Below are positions 18,445 to 27,889 of a stretch of 64,000 nt of DNA, piece after piece. A program made the position numbers and the translations under genes. The notes beneath the pieces were generated by a model, which had not been told where the DNA came from, ran no database searches, and saw nothing but the letters and a program-made list of their open reading frames with translations. Origin of the DNA: Vogesella margarita (GTDB taxonomy: Bacteria; Pseudomonadota; Gammaproteobacteria; Burkholderiales; Chromobacteriaceae); assembly GCF_028548475.1 (NCBI RefSeq), contig NZ_JAQQLE010000015.1:47285-111284 (forward strand), in the 5' to 3' direction. Each line of letters opens with the position of its first letter. The first letter of the stretch is position 1.

Positions 18445-19856
18445 TGCGCTTTTTTCTCCGGCACCAGCGCCACAAACAGCGGATTACCCTGTCGCAACAG
18501 GCGCATCGGCAGAGCCTGCCCCGCCGGCGTCGCCGCGATGGCATCCTGCAGCTGCTTGACGCTGGTCAGCTCGGCACTGGCAACACCGATGATCACGTCA
18601 CCGACCACGATGCCGGCCCGTTGCGCCGGCCCATCCACCCCGCGCACCTGCAGCCCGAATTTGACACCCAGCTGCTGCGCCAGCTGCGGCGCCAGCAACT
18701 GCACCGACAGGCCGGAGCGGTTCATCGCATCGCCGTCCTGCTGCTGGTGACCGTGATAGGCACGATCGGCCGTACTCGGATCCTCTTCCTGCAGCGCGAC
18801 GGTCAGCACCGTCACACGCGACAGCGCGCGGTTGCGCCACACACCCAGCTCAACACGCGAACCCGGCTTGATCGCGCCAAGCAGACGCGGCAGATCGGCC
18901 GACGTTTGCACACTGTCGCGATTGACACTCAGCACCACGTCACCGGCGCGCAACCCGGCGCGCTCGGCCGGACCACCCTTCTCCACCGAGTTGATCAGCG
19001 CACCCTGCGGCTCTTTCAGACCGAATGACGCGGCCAGTTCGCGCGTCAGCTCCTGGATGCTGACCCCAAGGCGGCTGCGATTGACCTTGCCGTCCTTTTT
19101 CAGCTGCTCGGCGATATTCAGCGCGACATCGATAGGGATGGCGAAGGAAATACCCATGAAACCGCCGGAGCGGCTGTAGATCTGCGAATTGATGCCGACC
19201 ACCTCGCCGTCCATATTGAACAGCGGGCCGCCGGAGTTGCCGGGATTGATCGCGGCGTCGGTCTGGATGAACGGCACATAGCTTTCATCCGGCAACTGTC
19301 GCCCCTTGGCCGAGACGATGCCGGAGGTCACCGTGCTCTCGAAGCCGAACGGCGAGCCGATCGCCAGCACCCATTCGCCGACCTTCAGCTTGTCCGACTT
19401 GCCAAGCTTCACCGTCGGCAGGTTGGCCGCATCGACCTTCAGCAATGCGACGTCGGTGCGCGCGTCGGAGCCGATCAGGCGCGCCTTCAGCTCGCGCTTG
19501 TCATTGAGGGTAACGATCATCTCGTCCGCCTCGGCCACCACGTGGGCATTGGTCAGGATGTAGCCATCCGCAGACAGGATGAAGCCGGAGCCGAGGCCGC
19601 CGGTGCGGTATTCACGCAGTTGCGGCGGGGCAAAGCGGCGGAAGAACTCGGCAAAAGGATCGTTCTGCATTCCTTCCGGAATCTGGCGCACCATTTCACG
19701 CACTGTCTGCACGGTACGGATGTTCACCACCGCGCGCCCCTGCTGCTCGACCAGCTGGGTAAAGTCCGGCAATACCTGCGGTGCCGCCAGTGCGGGCACC
19801 GAGGCGCCCAGTGCGGCCAACATGGCAGAACACAGGATCAGTTTCTTGAACGGCAT
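18441..19856 (-). CDS. mucD: Periplasmic serine protease of the Do/DegQ family (MucD-type)
   Basis: A 471-residue HtrA protease that degrades misfolded envelope proteins. It begins with a signal peptide (KKLILCSAMLAALGASVPALA, about 4-24). The catalytic triad is H105 (LTNAHVV), D135 (DARTDVALL) and S208 (NPGNSGGP). Two PDZ domains follow, about 265-355 and 370-465. The ATG at 19856 was chosen over the open frame to 19964 because it starts the signal peptide. Position right after rpoE-rseABC matches mucD of Pseudomonas. In that system it dampens sigma-E signalling; the same role here is inference. Confidence 0.94.
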   Translation of the reverse strand: MPFKKLILCSAMLAALGASVPALAAPQVLPDFTQLVEQQGRAVVNIRTVQTVREMVRQIPEGMQNDPFAEFFRRFAPPQLREYRTGGLGSGFILSADGYILTNAHVVAEADEMIVTLNDKRELKARLIGSDARTDVALLKVDAANLPTVKLGKSDKLKVGEWVLAIGSPFGFESTVTSGIVSAKGRQLPDESYVPFIQTDAAINPGNSGGPLFNMDGEVVGINSQIYSRSGGFMGISFAIPIDVALNIAEQLKKDGKVNRSRLGVSIQELTRELAASFGLKEPQGALINSVEKGGPAERAGLRAGDVVLSVNRDSVQTSADLPRLLGAIKPGSRVELGVWRNRALSRVTVLTVALQEEDPSTADRAYHGHQQQDGDAMNRSGLSVQLLAPQLAQQLGVKFGLQVRGVDGPAQRAGIVVGDVIIGVASAELTSVKQLQDAIAATPAGQALPMRLLRQGNPLFVALVPEKKAQ

Positions 19857-20311
19857 GTTTCTCTTTTCTCCTGAATGATCAGAGACGGATCGACCCGGCG
19901 CACGATAGTGGGCATGAAGAAGTGCCGGGAGGTCACGACTGAGGCATAGCGTTTGACCCACCACAAAGTCAGGGCAAACAGGGAAAAAGCCAAGAGCACC
20001 GACGGCAACTCGCCGAGCGTCCGCCCCAGCACCGCCCCTACCAGCAGCGCCAGCAAGGGCAGGCAGTACAGCAGGCCGGTCGACACCAGCAGTGCGCGCT
20101 CGTGCACGGCGACGATCACCTTATCGCCAATGCCGGCCGCGGCCGGATTTCGCACGCGGAACAGCGGCTCGCGCAGCACGAACATCCGTGCCAGCGACAG
20201 CGAACGGCAACCGTGCTGCGGATCGCACTGTCCACACGGCGAGTGCGGCGTTGGCCGCACCATGGCTTCGCCACCCTGACAGGACACCACCTGGGCTTCG
20301 GTTTCCAGCAT
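19838..20311 (-). CDS. rseC: RseC/SoxR-reducing-system family membrane protein
   Basis: A 157-residue inner-membrane protein. The N-terminal cytoplasmic part has the cysteine cluster C-G-Q-C-D-P-Q-H-G-C (about 26-35, plus C11), as in RseC/MucC. Two hydrophobic segments follow (about 75-95 and 103-118). RseC relatives act on sigma-E activity or, as RsxC partners, on SoxR reduction. SoxR is not seen here, so the sigma-E role is favoured by context. It overlaps the start of mucD by 19 bases and follows rseB by 2 bases. Confidence 0.85.
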   Translation of the reverse strand: MLETEAQVVSCQGGEAMVRPTPHSPCGQCDPQHGCRSLSLARMFVLREPLFRVRNPAAAGIGDKVIVAVHERALLVSTGLLYCLPLLALLVGAVLGRTLGELPSVLLAFSLFALTLWWVKRYASVVTSRHFFMPTIVRRVDPSLIIQEKRETCRSRN

Positions 20312-20313
20312 GC

Positions 20314-21261
20314 TTATTTCTTGATCACGCGCACGGTGTTGATCACGTTTTCCAGCCCCTGCTCCGGCAGATCACCGACCACGGTCAGCACCTGGCTGCC
20401 GATCCGGCGCGATACCAGCCCCAGCCCGCCGGGGCCGATCACCGCAGGATGCGAATCCACCTCGCCCTTGCCGGCCTCGACAAACAGCGATAGTTTGGCC
20501 AGGCCATCGGTATAGACGAAGTGCGACACCGGCGTATCATGCCCCGGCAACTGGCGCGACGCGTAACGCAACAGACGGAAGCCGCTAGGCATGCCGCGGA
20601 TTTCGAAATCGGCCGGCACCACTTCCTGCGGCGCGCTGACCGCCGCGCCCAGTGCCAGGCTGTGCTTGAAGCGCGGTCGCAACAGGGCTCGGTCTTTCGG
20701 GTTGCCCAGCGTCAGATCGCTAAAAGCGAACTGCTCGATCACCGCACCCTTGGCGTCGTGCGTCACCGTTTTCAGCGGCAAGGCGCTGACCGGGTCCACG
20801 CACACTTTCAGGCCGTAGCGCAGGTTGGCCTCTTTCGGCGTCAGCGACAGCCACTGGCAGTCGCGGCGCGCAACACGATCCAGCTTGCCGCGACTCAGCA
20901 CGTAGGCTGACTTCAGGTCTTGCGAACGCTCCGGCAGGATGGCCGGAAACAGCTTGATGGCATTGACCTTGGCCGCATTCAGCGCCTTGGTGTCCGGCGC
21001 GTAGCAGGTCAGCTCATTGTCGTCGCGCACCAGCTCGCGCGGCATGCCGTCCATCGACTCGCGCCGCTCGCGCACCACGCCCCCATCCTGTGCGCGATAC
21101 AGGCGGAAGGTTTCCAGCTCATCATCGACGTTATGGGTGTAGCTGCCACTCAGCGCCTGGTGACGCCCCGCCTGCGCGGCTTTTTGCAACAGATCCCAAT
21201 CCGACTCCGCGGCCGCCAACAATGGAATGCCCAGCAACAGATAACCGGCAAACTTGACCAT
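20314..21261 (-). CDS. rseB: Sigma-E regulatory protein RseB/MucB
   Basis: A periplasmic protein of 315 residues that shields the anti-sigma factor RseA from DegS-type cleavage and senses mislocalised lipoproteins or LPS. It begins with a short signal peptide (MVKFAGYLLLGIPLLAAA). The N-terminal lipoprotein-fold domain shows SGSYTHNVDDELETFRLYRAQDGGVVRERRESMDG (about 38-72), and the C-terminal domain carries HFVYTDGLAKLSLFVE near 243-258. The start overlaps the rseA stop by 1 base, showing translational coupling. Confidence 0.93.
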   Translation of the reverse strand: MVKFAGYLLLGIPLLAAAESDWDLLQKAAQAGRHQALSGSYTHNVDDELETFRLYRAQDGGVVRERRESMDGMPRELVRDDNELTCYAPDTKALNAAKVNAIKLFPAILPERSQDLKSAYVLSRGKLDRVARRDCQWLSLTPKEANLRYGLKVCVDPVSALPLKTVTHDAKGAVIEQFAFSDLTLGNPKDRALLRPRFKHSLALGAAVSAPQEVVPADFEIRGMPSGFRLLRYASRQLPGHDTPVSHFVYTDGLAKLSLFVEAGKGEVDSHPAVIGPGGLGLVSRRIGSQVLTVVGDLPEQGLENVINTVRVIKK

Positions 21262-21764
21262 CAGCGCGCCACCCCCGACACCGGCTCTGCCAGATTGACA
21301 CGCTCCAGCCCTTCGGCGGCCATCATGTCGCGGTGGGCCTGCAGGTAGGAATTGCGCGAAGACACCTGTTCAGCGGACACCTGTACCGCGCCGCCCTGCG
21401 GCGTCGACACAGCCTGCGCCATCAGCCCCGGCACCGGTTCCGGCTGGCTCTGCCACACCGCCCAGCCGACCACCCCCGCCAGCGCGAAGGACGCCGCCAT
21501 CGCGTAACGCATCAGACCCGACGCCGACCCGCGCTTGGGCTTGGGCTTGGGCGCCAGCACCGTCGGCTCCTGCTGCAGCGCCTGTCCGACTTCGGCGCGC
21601 ACATCGACCGTCAACAACGCAGAGCCGCGAATTGCATCACCAATCAGATGGTATTCATTCCATGCCGCTTTCAACTCCGGATCAGTATCCAGCGCACGAA
21701 TACACTGAGTGGAAGCCGCATCGTCCAGCTCCCCATCCATCAAGGAAGAAAGGTTTTGTTTCAT
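21261..21764 (-). CDS. rseA: Anti-sigma-E factor RseA/MucA
   Basis: A 167-residue single-pass inner-membrane protein that holds RpoE inactive. The N-terminal cytoplasmic domain has the family start NLSSLMDGELDD (about 4-15) and AWNEYHLIGDAIRG near 35-48. A membrane segment lies at about 87-107 (MRYAMAASFALAGVVGWAVW), and the periplasmic part ends near the C terminus. It lies 7 bases after rpoE. Release of RpoE after stepwise proteolysis of RseA is established for the family; the proteases are not encoded in this window, apart from the MucD-type enzyme. Confidence 0.93.
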   Translation of the reverse strand: MKQNLSSLMDGELDDAASTQCIRALDTDPELKAAWNEYHLIGDAIRGSALLTVDVRAEVGQALQQEPTVLAPKPKPKRGSASGLMRYAMAASFALAGVVGWAVWQSQPEPVPGLMAQAVSTPQGGAVQVSAEQVSSRNSYLQAHRDMMAAEGLERVNLAEPVSGVAR

Positions 21765-21771
21765 AATCGGT

Positions 21772-22371
21772 TCACCATCTTTTGTTTTTTGCCGTATCCA
21801 GCAAGGGACGCAACTCTGCCGCGATCGCTTCGCGGGCGCGGAAGATCCGCGACCGCACGGTACCGATAGGACAGTTCATGGCACTGGCAATTTCGTCGTA
21901 GCTGAGACCTTCCATCTCACGCAGCGAAATGGCCGTGCGCAATTCTTCCGGCAGCCGTTCCACCGCGGCATTGACCGCGGCGAGGATCTGCTGGTTCATC
22001 ATCTCGGCTTCCGGCGTGTGGTAATCCGGCACCTGCGAGGCCATGTCCAGGCTTTCGCCGTCCTCGTCCTCGAACTCGGCGCTGATTACCGGCCGGCGGC
22101 CGGCGGAAGTCAAAAAATTCTTGGCCGTATTGATGCCAATACGATATAGCCAGGTATAAAACGCACTTTCACCGCGAAACGAAGGCAGTGCACGATAGGC
22201 CTTTACAAACGCTTCTTGTGTCACGTCCTCGATATCCGCCGAATCGCGGATAAAGCGTGACAACAGGCGGGAAAGCCGTCGCTGGTACTTTGCCACCAAC
22301 AGATCGAACGCGCGTTTTTCACCACGCTGCGCACGCTCGACCAATTGCTGATCGATATCACGATCACTCAT
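21772..22371 (-). CDS. rpoE: RNA polymerase sigma-E factor (ECF)
   Basis: An envelope-stress sigma factor of 199 residues. Region 2 contains [19 protein letters not shown] and [40 protein letters not shown] (about 23-87), and region 4 contains [34 protein letters not shown] (about 150-183). The frame extends to 22560, but the ATG at 22371 gives the family start [16 protein letters not shown] sigma-E-like promoter lies upstream at 22446-22475, which would be autoregulation, as in E. coli. It leads the operon with rseA, rseB, rseC and mucD. Confidence 0.97.
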   Translation of the reverse strand: MSDRDIDQQLVERAQRGEKRAFDLLVAKYQRRLSRLLSRFIRDSADIEDVTQEAFVKAYRALPSFRGESAFYTWLYRIGINTAKNFLTSAGRRPVISAEFEDEDGESLDMASQVPDYHTPEAEMMNQQILAAVNAAVERLPEELRTAISLREMEGLSYDEIASAMNCPIGTVRSRIFRAREAIAAELRPLLDTAKNKRW

Positions 22372-22445
22372 CGTTACCGTTATCTCCCTGATTCGTCCTG
22401 CTTGTTTTTGTTGTGGCCAACGCTGGGCCAGCACAGGACAAAAAC

Positions 22446-22475
22446 TGTGACCTGCCTTGCTCGGGATAAGTTCAC
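22446..22475 (-). promoter_or_regulatory. Candidate sigma-E promoter of rpoE
   Basis: On the minus strand, GTGAACTT is followed after 17 bases by TCACA. This fits the sigma-E pattern (GGAACTT, spacer 16-17, TCnnA) with one base off in the -35. It is about 75 bases before the rpoE start. Read from sequence only. Confidence 0.4.
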
Positions 22476-22638
22476 CGCACAAGCCGTTGCACTTATAACA
22501 AAGGTGTCCGCATCCGGCAAAGAAAGCGCACAGAAATTCGTTTACCAATTTACCAAGCACTTGCTAGAATATAAACAAGTACTCCAGAATACAAAACAGC
22601 AGAACCTAACACTCGATTCCAAAAACAGGAGAAACCCG

Positions 22639-23511
22639 ATGACGACACCCGGCCAACGTTTCCGCGATGCAGTTGCCCAAGAAAAACCCCTGCAGGTCGT
22701 CGGCGCGGTCAATGCCTACGCCGCCCGTCTGGCCGAACATAGCGGCTTCAAGGCGCTGTACCTGTCCGGCGGCGGTGTCGCCGCCTGCTCCTGCGGCATT
22801 CCGGATCTTGGCATCACCACCCTGGAAGACGTGCTGATCGACGTGCGCCGCATCACCGACGTCACCGAGTTGCCGCTGCTGGTGGACATCGACACCGGCT
22901 GGGGAGGCGCCTTCAACATCGCCCGCGCGGTACGCAATCTGGAAAAAGCCGGTGCCGCCGCGGTGCACATCGAAGACCAAGTGCAGCAGAAACGCTGTGG
23001 CCACCGCCCGAACAAGGCCATCGTCAGCCAGGAAGAAATGGTCGACCGCGTGAAGGCGGCGGTGGACGCACGCAAACACGGCATGGTGATCATGGCGCGC
23101 ACCGACGCGCTGGCGGTCGAAGGACTGGAAGCGGCGATCGAACGCGCGGTCGCCTGCGTCGAAGCCGGCGCCGACATGATCTTCCCGGAAGCAATCACCG
23201 ATCTGGCGATGTACAAGCAGTTCGCCGAGGCGGTGAAGGTGCCGGTGCTGGCCAACATCACCGAATTCGGCGCAACCCCGCTGTACACCACCGAACAGCT
23301 GGGCGCCAACGGCGTCGGCCTGGTGCTGTACCCGCTGTCGGCGTTCCGCGCGATGAGCCAGGCGGCACTCAACGTCTACGGCGCCATCCGCCGCGACGGC
23401 ACGCAGCAAAACGTAGTCGACACCATGCAGACCCGCATGGACCTGTACGAGCACCTCGATTACCACGCCTACGAGCAAAAGCTGGACGCGCTGTTCAGCC
23501 AAGGCAAGTAA
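22639..23511 (+). CDS. prpB: 2-methylisocitrate lyase
   Basis: Splits 2-methylisocitrate into pyruvate and succinate, the last step of the methylcitrate cycle for propionyl-CoA. It has 290 residues. The KKRCGH-type catalytic loop is present as [11 protein letters not shown] (near 117-127), with IDTGWGG upstream (near 85-91) and MARTDA near 152-157. The open frame starts at 22345, but the ATG at 22639 has AGGAG about 8 bases before it and the normal N terminus [11 protein letters not shown]. It opens the prp operon. No prpR-type regulator gene is seen beside it. Confidence 0.97.
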   Translation: MTTPGQRFRDAVAQEKPLQVVGAVNAYAARLAEHSGFKALYLSGGGVAACSCGIPDLGITTLEDVLIDVRRITDVTELPLLVDIDTGWGGAFNIARAVRNLEKAGAAAVHIEDQVQQKRCGHRPNKAIVSQEEMVDRVKAAVDARKHGMVIMARTDALAVEGLEAAIERAVACVEAGADMIFPEAITDLAMYKQFAEAVKVPVLANITEFGATPLYTTEQLGANGVGLVLYPLSAFRAMSQAALNVYGAIRRDGTQQNVVDTMQTRMDLYEHLDYHAYEQKLDALFSQGK

Positions 23512-23543
23512 GCGGCCAGGCAGGCGGCGCGACGGTGTACACC

Positions 23544-23879
23544 ATGACCAATCTGTTCGCGGACATCCCGCCCGACCTGCCGCAAGAGCTGTTCCAGACG
23601 CTGCTTTCCGGCAGCGCCGGTTTTCGCGTGGAACGCATCGTGTCGCGCGGGCACGCCTCGCCCGAGGACTTCTGGTACGACCAGGACGAACACGAGTGGG
23701 TGCTGTTACTGGCTGGCGCCGCAGAACTGGCGTACGCCGACCCGCCCCGCCGACAGCAGCTGGCGCCCGGCGATGCGGTGCTGATCCCGGCCCATTGCCG
23801 GCACCGCGTGGCCTGGACCACATCGGAACAGGATAGCGTCTGGCTGGCCGTTTTTTTTTCGCGACAAATAATCCGATAA
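23544..23879 (+). CDS. Cupin-domain protein inside the prp operon
   Basis: A 111-residue single-domain cupin: [42 protein letters not shown] covers both cupin boxes (about 49-90). The metal set looks partial: H50 and E51 from box 1 and H87 with H90 near box 2. The protein has no signal peptide. It lies 32 bases after prpB and 40 before prpC on the same strand, so it is probably in the operon. Its function is unknown; cupins of this size can be small sensors or isomerases. I chose the ATG at 23544 rather than the GTG at 23535. Confidence 0.8.
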   Translation: MTNLFADIPPDLPQELFQTLLSGSAGFRVERIVSRGHASPEDFWYDQDEHEWVLLLAGAAELAYADPPRRQQLAPGDAVLIPAHCRHRVAWTTSEQDSVWLAVFFSRQIIR

Positions 23880-23919
23880 CGCACAACCCAGTCCATACCA
23901 GCAGCAGGAGAAGGAAGAA

Positions 23920-25071
23920 ATGACCGAATCACTCCAAGTGCTTCCCAAAGCCAAGAAATCCGTAGCCCTGTCCGGCGTCGCCGCCGGCAATACCGAGCTG
24001 TGCACCGTTGGCCGCAGTGGCAACGACCTGCACTACCGCGGCTACGACATCCTGGATCTGGCCGCCGAGACCGAATTCGAGGAAGTGGCCTACCTGCTGG
24101 TGCACGGCAAGCTGCCGAACCGGGCTGAGCTGACCGGCTACAAGAAAAAACTGAAATCGCTGCGCGGCCTGCCGGCGTCGGTGAAAGCGGTGCTGGAAGC
24201 GCTACCGGCCGCCTCGCACCCGATGGACGTGATGCGCAGCGGCGTGTCCGCTCTGGGCTGCACCCTGCCGGAAAAGGACGACCACAACACCCCGGGTGCC
24301 CGCGACATTGCCGACCGCCTGATGGCCTCGCTAGGCTCCATGCTGCTGTACTGGTACCACTTCAGCCATAACGGCAAGCGCATCGACGTGGAAACCGACG
24401 ACGACTCCATCGGCGGCCACTTCCTGCACCTGCTGCACGGCCAGAAACCGTCCGAACAGTGGGTTCGCTCGATGCACACCTCGCTGAACCTGTACGCTGA
24501 GCACGAATTCAACGCCTCCACCTTCACCGCCCGCGTCATTGCCGGTACCGGCTCCGACATGTACAGCGCCATCACCGGCGCCATCGGCGCGTTGCGCGGT
24601 CCGAAACACGGCGGCGCCAACGAGGTCGCGTTCGAAGTGCAGAAGCGCTACGAGACTCCGGACGAAGCCGAGGCCGACATCAAGGCCCGCGTGGAGCGCA
24701 AGGAAGTGGTGATCGGCTTCGGCCACCCGGTGTACACCATCAGCGACCCGCGCAACAAGGTGATCAAGGAAGTGGCGCGCGAGCTGTCGCAAGCGGCCGG
24801 CGATAGCAAGATGTTCGACATCGCCGAGCGTCTGGAAAGCGTGATGTGGGACATCAAGAAGATGTTCCCGAACCTGGACTGGTTCAGCGCGGTGAGCTAT
24901 CACATGATGGGCGTGCCGACCGCGATGTTCACCCCGCTGTTCGTGATCGCCCGTACCAGCGGCTGGAGCGCGCACGTGATCGAACAGCGCATCGACGGCA
25001 AGATCATCCGCCCGAGCGCCAACTACATCGGCCCGGAAGACCAGCCCTTCGTGCCGCTGGCACAGCGCTGA
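23920..25071 (+). CDS. prpC: 2-methylcitrate synthase
   Basis: Condenses propionyl-CoA with oxaloacetate to 2-methylcitrate. It has 383 residues, citrate synthase family. Visible are [22 protein letters not shown] at about 24-45, the catalytic histidines in [11 protein letters not shown] (near 193-203) and GPKHGGANE (near 227-235), and [13 protein letters not shown] near 268-280. The length and this N terminus match PrpC rather than the longer GltA, and the neighbours prpB, acnD and prpF support this. An AGGAGAAGG ribosome site precedes the ATG. Confidence 0.96.
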   Translation: MTESLQVLPKAKKSVALSGVAAGNTELCTVGRSGNDLHYRGYDILDLAAETEFEEVAYLLVHGKLPNRAELTGYKKKLKSLRGLPASVKAVLEALPAASHPMDVMRSGVSALGCTLPEKDDHNTPGARDIADRLMASLGSMLLYWYHFSHNGKRIDVETDDDSIGGHFLHLLHGQKPSEQWVRSMHTSLNLYAEHEFNASTFTARVIAGTGSDMYSAITGAIGALRGPKHGGANEVAFEVQKRYETPDEAEADIKARVERKEVVIGFGHPVYTISDPRNKVIKEVARELSQAAGDSKMFDIAERLESVMWDIKKMFPNLDWFSAVSYHMMGVPTAMFTPLFVIARTSGWSAHVIEQRIDGKIIRPSANYIGPEDQPFVPLAQR

Positions 25072-25128
25072 TGTGTCACGCCCTGCCGGCCACGCCGGCA
25101 GGATCACAATAAAACCGGAACGGCGCCC

Positions 25129-25148
25129 TGCGGCCAACGTTGGCCGCA
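25129..25148. repeat. Perfect 20-bp palindrome made of two head-to-head motif copies
   Basis: TGCGGCCAAC followed directly by its exact reverse complement, with no spacer, in the gap between prpC and acnD. There is no T-run. With no loop it is a poor hairpin, so a protein site or an uptake-type pair fits better than a terminator. Confidence 0.75.
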
Positions 25149-25182
25149 CGGTGATCTCCAACTTCACCCCCGTGCCCACGCC

Positions 25183-27783
25183 ATGAACAGCCAATACCGC
25201 AAGCCGCTACCCGGCACCCGCCTCGACTACTTTGACACCCGCGCCGCGGTGGATGCCATCCAGCCCGGCGCCTACGCCACCCTGCCCTACGTCTCCCGCG
25301 TGCTGGCCGAACAGCTGGTGCGCCGCTGCGAACCGGCGCTGCTGACCGACGCGCTGACACAACTGATAGCACGCCGCCAGGACCTGGACTTCCCGTGGTA
25401 TCCGGCCCGCGTGGTGTGCCACGACATTCTCGGCCAGACCGCGCTGGTGGATCTGGCCGGCCTGCGCGACGCCATCGCCGACAAGGGCGGCGACCCGTCG
25501 CAAGTCAACCCGGTGGTGCCGACGCAGCTGATCGTCGACCACTCGCTGGCAGTGGAGTGCGGCGGCTACGACCCGGAAGCCTTCGAGAAGAACCGCGCCA
25601 TCGAGGACCGCCGCAACGAGGACCGTTTCCACTTCATCAACTGGACGCGCACCGCGTTCAAAAACGTGGACGTAATCCCGGCCGGCAACGGCATCATGCA
25701 CCAGATCAACCTGGAGAAAATGTCGCCGGTGATCCAGTCGCGTGACGGCGTCGCCTTCCCCGACACCTGCGTCGGCACCGACAGCCACACCCCGCACGTG
25801 GACGCGCTGGGCGTGATCGCCATCGGCGTCGGCGGCCTGGAAGCCGAAACCGTCATGCTGGGCCACCCGTCGATGATGCGCCTGCCGGACATCGTCGGCG
25901 TGAAGCTGACCGGCCAGCGCCAGAGCGGCATCACCGCCACCGACATCGTGCTGGCACTGACCGAATTCCTGCGCAAGGAACGCGTGGTCGGTGCGTGGGT
26001 GGAGTTCTTTGGCGAAGGCGCCGACAGCCTGTCGATCGGCGACCGCGCCACCATCTCCAATATGTGCCCGGAGTATGGCGCCACCGCCGCCATGTTCTAC
26101 ATCGACGACCAGACCATCGCCTACCTGAAGCTCACCGGTCGCGAGCCGGAGCAGGTGGCGCTGGTGGAAAACTACGCCCGCCACACCGGCCTGTGGGCCA
26201 GCGATCTGGCCTGCGCGCAGTACCCGCGCGTGCTGGAGTTCGATCTCTCCACCGTGGTGCGCAACATGGCCGGCCCGTCCAATCCGCACAAGCGCCTGCC
26301 GACCTCGGCACTGGCCGAGCGCGGCATTGCGGCCAACCTTGCCGCGGCGCGCGAACAGGAAGCGCAAGGCCTGCTGCCGGACGGCGCGGTGATCATCGCC
26401 GCCATCACCAGCTGCACCAACACCAGCAACCCGCGCAACGTGGTCGCCGCCGCGCTGCTGGCCAAGAAGGCCAATGCACTGGGGCTGACGCGCAAGCCGT
26501 GGGTGAAGACCTCGTTCGCCCCCGGCTCCAAGGTAGCCAAGCTGTACCTGGAAGACGCCGGCCTGCTGCCGGAGCTGGAGAAACTCGGCTTCGGCATCGT
26601 CGCCTACGCCTGCACCACCTGTAACGGCATGTCCGGCGCGCTGGACCCGAAAATCCAGCAGGAAATCATCGACCGCGACCTGTACGCCACCGCCGTGCTG
26701 TCCGGCAACCGCAACTTCGACGGTCGCATCCACCCCTACGCCAAGCAGGCCTTCCTCGCCTCGCCGCCGCTGGTGGTGGCCTACGCCATCGCCGGCACCA
26801 TGCGCTTCGACATTGAGCGCGACGTGCTGGGCGTGGTCGACGGCCGCGAAATCCGCCTGAAGGACCTGTGGCCAAGCGACGAGGAAATCGACGCCATCGT
26901 CGACGCCAGCGTGAAGCCGGAGCAGTTCAAGCAGATCTACATCCCGATGTTCGACCTGGGCACCGCCGAGCAGGCCAAGAGCCCGCTGTACGACTGGCGC
27001 CCGCAGTCCACCTACATCCGCCGTCCGCCGTACTGGGAAGGCGCGCTGGCCGGCGAGCGCACACTGAAAGGCATGCGCCCGCTGGCACTGCTGCCGGACA
27101 ACATCACCACCGACCACCTGTCGCCGTCCAACGCCATCCTGGCCAACAGCGCCGCCGGCGAATACCTGGCGAAAATGGGCCTGCCGGAAGAGGACTTCAA
27201 CTCCTACGCCACCCACCGCGGTGACCACCTCACCGCGCAGCGCGCCACCTTCGCCAACCCGCAGCTGGTGAACGAGATGGCGGTGGCGGACGGCGAGGTG
27301 AAGAAGGGTTCGCTGGCCCGCGTCGAGCCGGACGGCCAGGTGATGCGCATGTGGGAGGCGATCGAGACCTATATGCAGCGCAAGCAGCCGCTGATCATCG
27401 TCGCCGGTGCCGACTACGGCCAGGGCAGCTCGCGTGACTGGGCGGCCAAGGGCGTGCGTCTGGCCGGGGTGGAAGCGATCGCCGCCGAGGGCTTCGAGCG
27501 CATCCACCGCACCAATCTGGTGGGCATGGGCGTGCTGCCGCTGGAGTTCAAGCCCGGCATCAACCGCAAGACGCTGGCACTGGACGGGACCGAAACCTAC
27601 GACGTCGAGGGCGATATCGCGCCGCGCGGCGACCTGACGCTGGTGATCCACCGCCAGAACGGCGAGCGCGTGGCGGTGCCGATGACCTGCCGACTGGACA
27701 CCGCCGCCGAGGTGCGCGTCTACCGGGCCGGCGGTGTGCTGCAGCGCTTCGCTCAGGACTTCCTGGAAAGCGCGACTGCCTAA
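25183..27783 (+). CDS. acnD: Fe/S-dependent 2-methylcitrate dehydratase AcnD
   Basis: An aconitase-family enzyme of 866 residues that dehydrates 2-methylcitrate to 2-methylaconitate. The three cluster cysteines lie in ITSCTNTSN (about 408) and YACTTCNG (about 475 and 478). The swivel domain carries GADYGQGSSRDWAAKG near 745-760. AcnD replaces PrpD in many betaproteobacteria and needs PrpF as its partner, which is the next gene here. AcnA-type aconitases are similar, but this neighbourhood and the length favour AcnD. Confidence 0.95.
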   Translation: MNSQYRKPLPGTRLDYFDTRAAVDAIQPGAYATLPYVSRVLAEQLVRRCEPALLTDALTQLIARRQDLDFPWYPARVVCHDILGQTALVDLAGLRDAIADKGGDPSQVNPVVPTQLIVDHSLAVECGGYDPEAFEKNRAIEDRRNEDRFHFINWTRTAFKNVDVIPAGNGIMHQINLEKMSPVIQSRDGVAFPDTCVGTDSHTPHVDALGVIAIGVGGLEAETVMLGHPSMMRLPDIVGVKLTGQRQSGITATDIVLALTEFLRKERVVGAWVEFFGEGADSLSIGDRATISNMCPEYGATAAMFYIDDQTIAYLKLTGREPEQVALVENYARHTGLWASDLACAQYPRVLEFDLSTVVRNMAGPSNPHKRLPTSALAERGIAANLAAAREQEAQGLLPDGAVIIAAITSCTNTSNPRNVVAAALLAKKANALGLTRKPWVKTSFAPGSKVAKLYLEDAGLLPELEKLGFGIVAYACTTCNGMSGALDPKIQQEIIDRDLYATAVLSGNRNFDGRIHPYAKQAFLASPPLVVAYAIAGTMRFDIERDVLGVVDGREIRLKDLWPSDEEIDAIVDASVKPEQFKQIYIPMFDLGTAEQAKSPLYDWRPQSTYIRRPPYWEGALAGERTLKGMRPLALLPDNITTDHLSPSNAILANSAAGEYLAKMGLPEEDFNSYATHRGDHLTAQRATFANPQLVNEMAVADGEVKKGSLARVEPDGQVMRMWEAIETYMQRKQPLIIVAGADYGQGSSRDWAAKGVRLAGVEAIAAEGFERIHRTNLVGMGVLPLEFKPGINRKTLALDGTETYDVEGDIAPRGDLTLVIHRQNGERVAVPMTCRLDTAAEVRVYRAGGVLQRFAQDFLESATA

Positions 27784-27788
27784 ACCCT

Positions 27789-27819
27789 GCGGCCAACCTT
27801 GTCCACCAAGGTTGGCCGC
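27789..27819 (+). terminator. Hairpin made of an inverted motif pair between acnD and prpF
   Basis: A 13-bp perfect stem (GCGGCCAACCTTG and its complement) with a 5-base loop, 6 bases after the acnD stop and followed by a pyrimidine-rich ATTCTTCTTT. Both arms are copies of the dispersed motif. It probably ends or attenuates transcription inside the operon. Confidence 0.75.
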
Positions 27820-27889
27820 CATTCTTCTTTAAGCGATGGACGACGCCACACGGTGCCCATCCGCTGCAAGCCCTGATCAGGACAAGTTT

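Noticed and set aside
25207..27822. An 871-codon minus-strand frame opposite acnD
   Set aside because: Shadow of the third codon positions of acnD; no domain seen.
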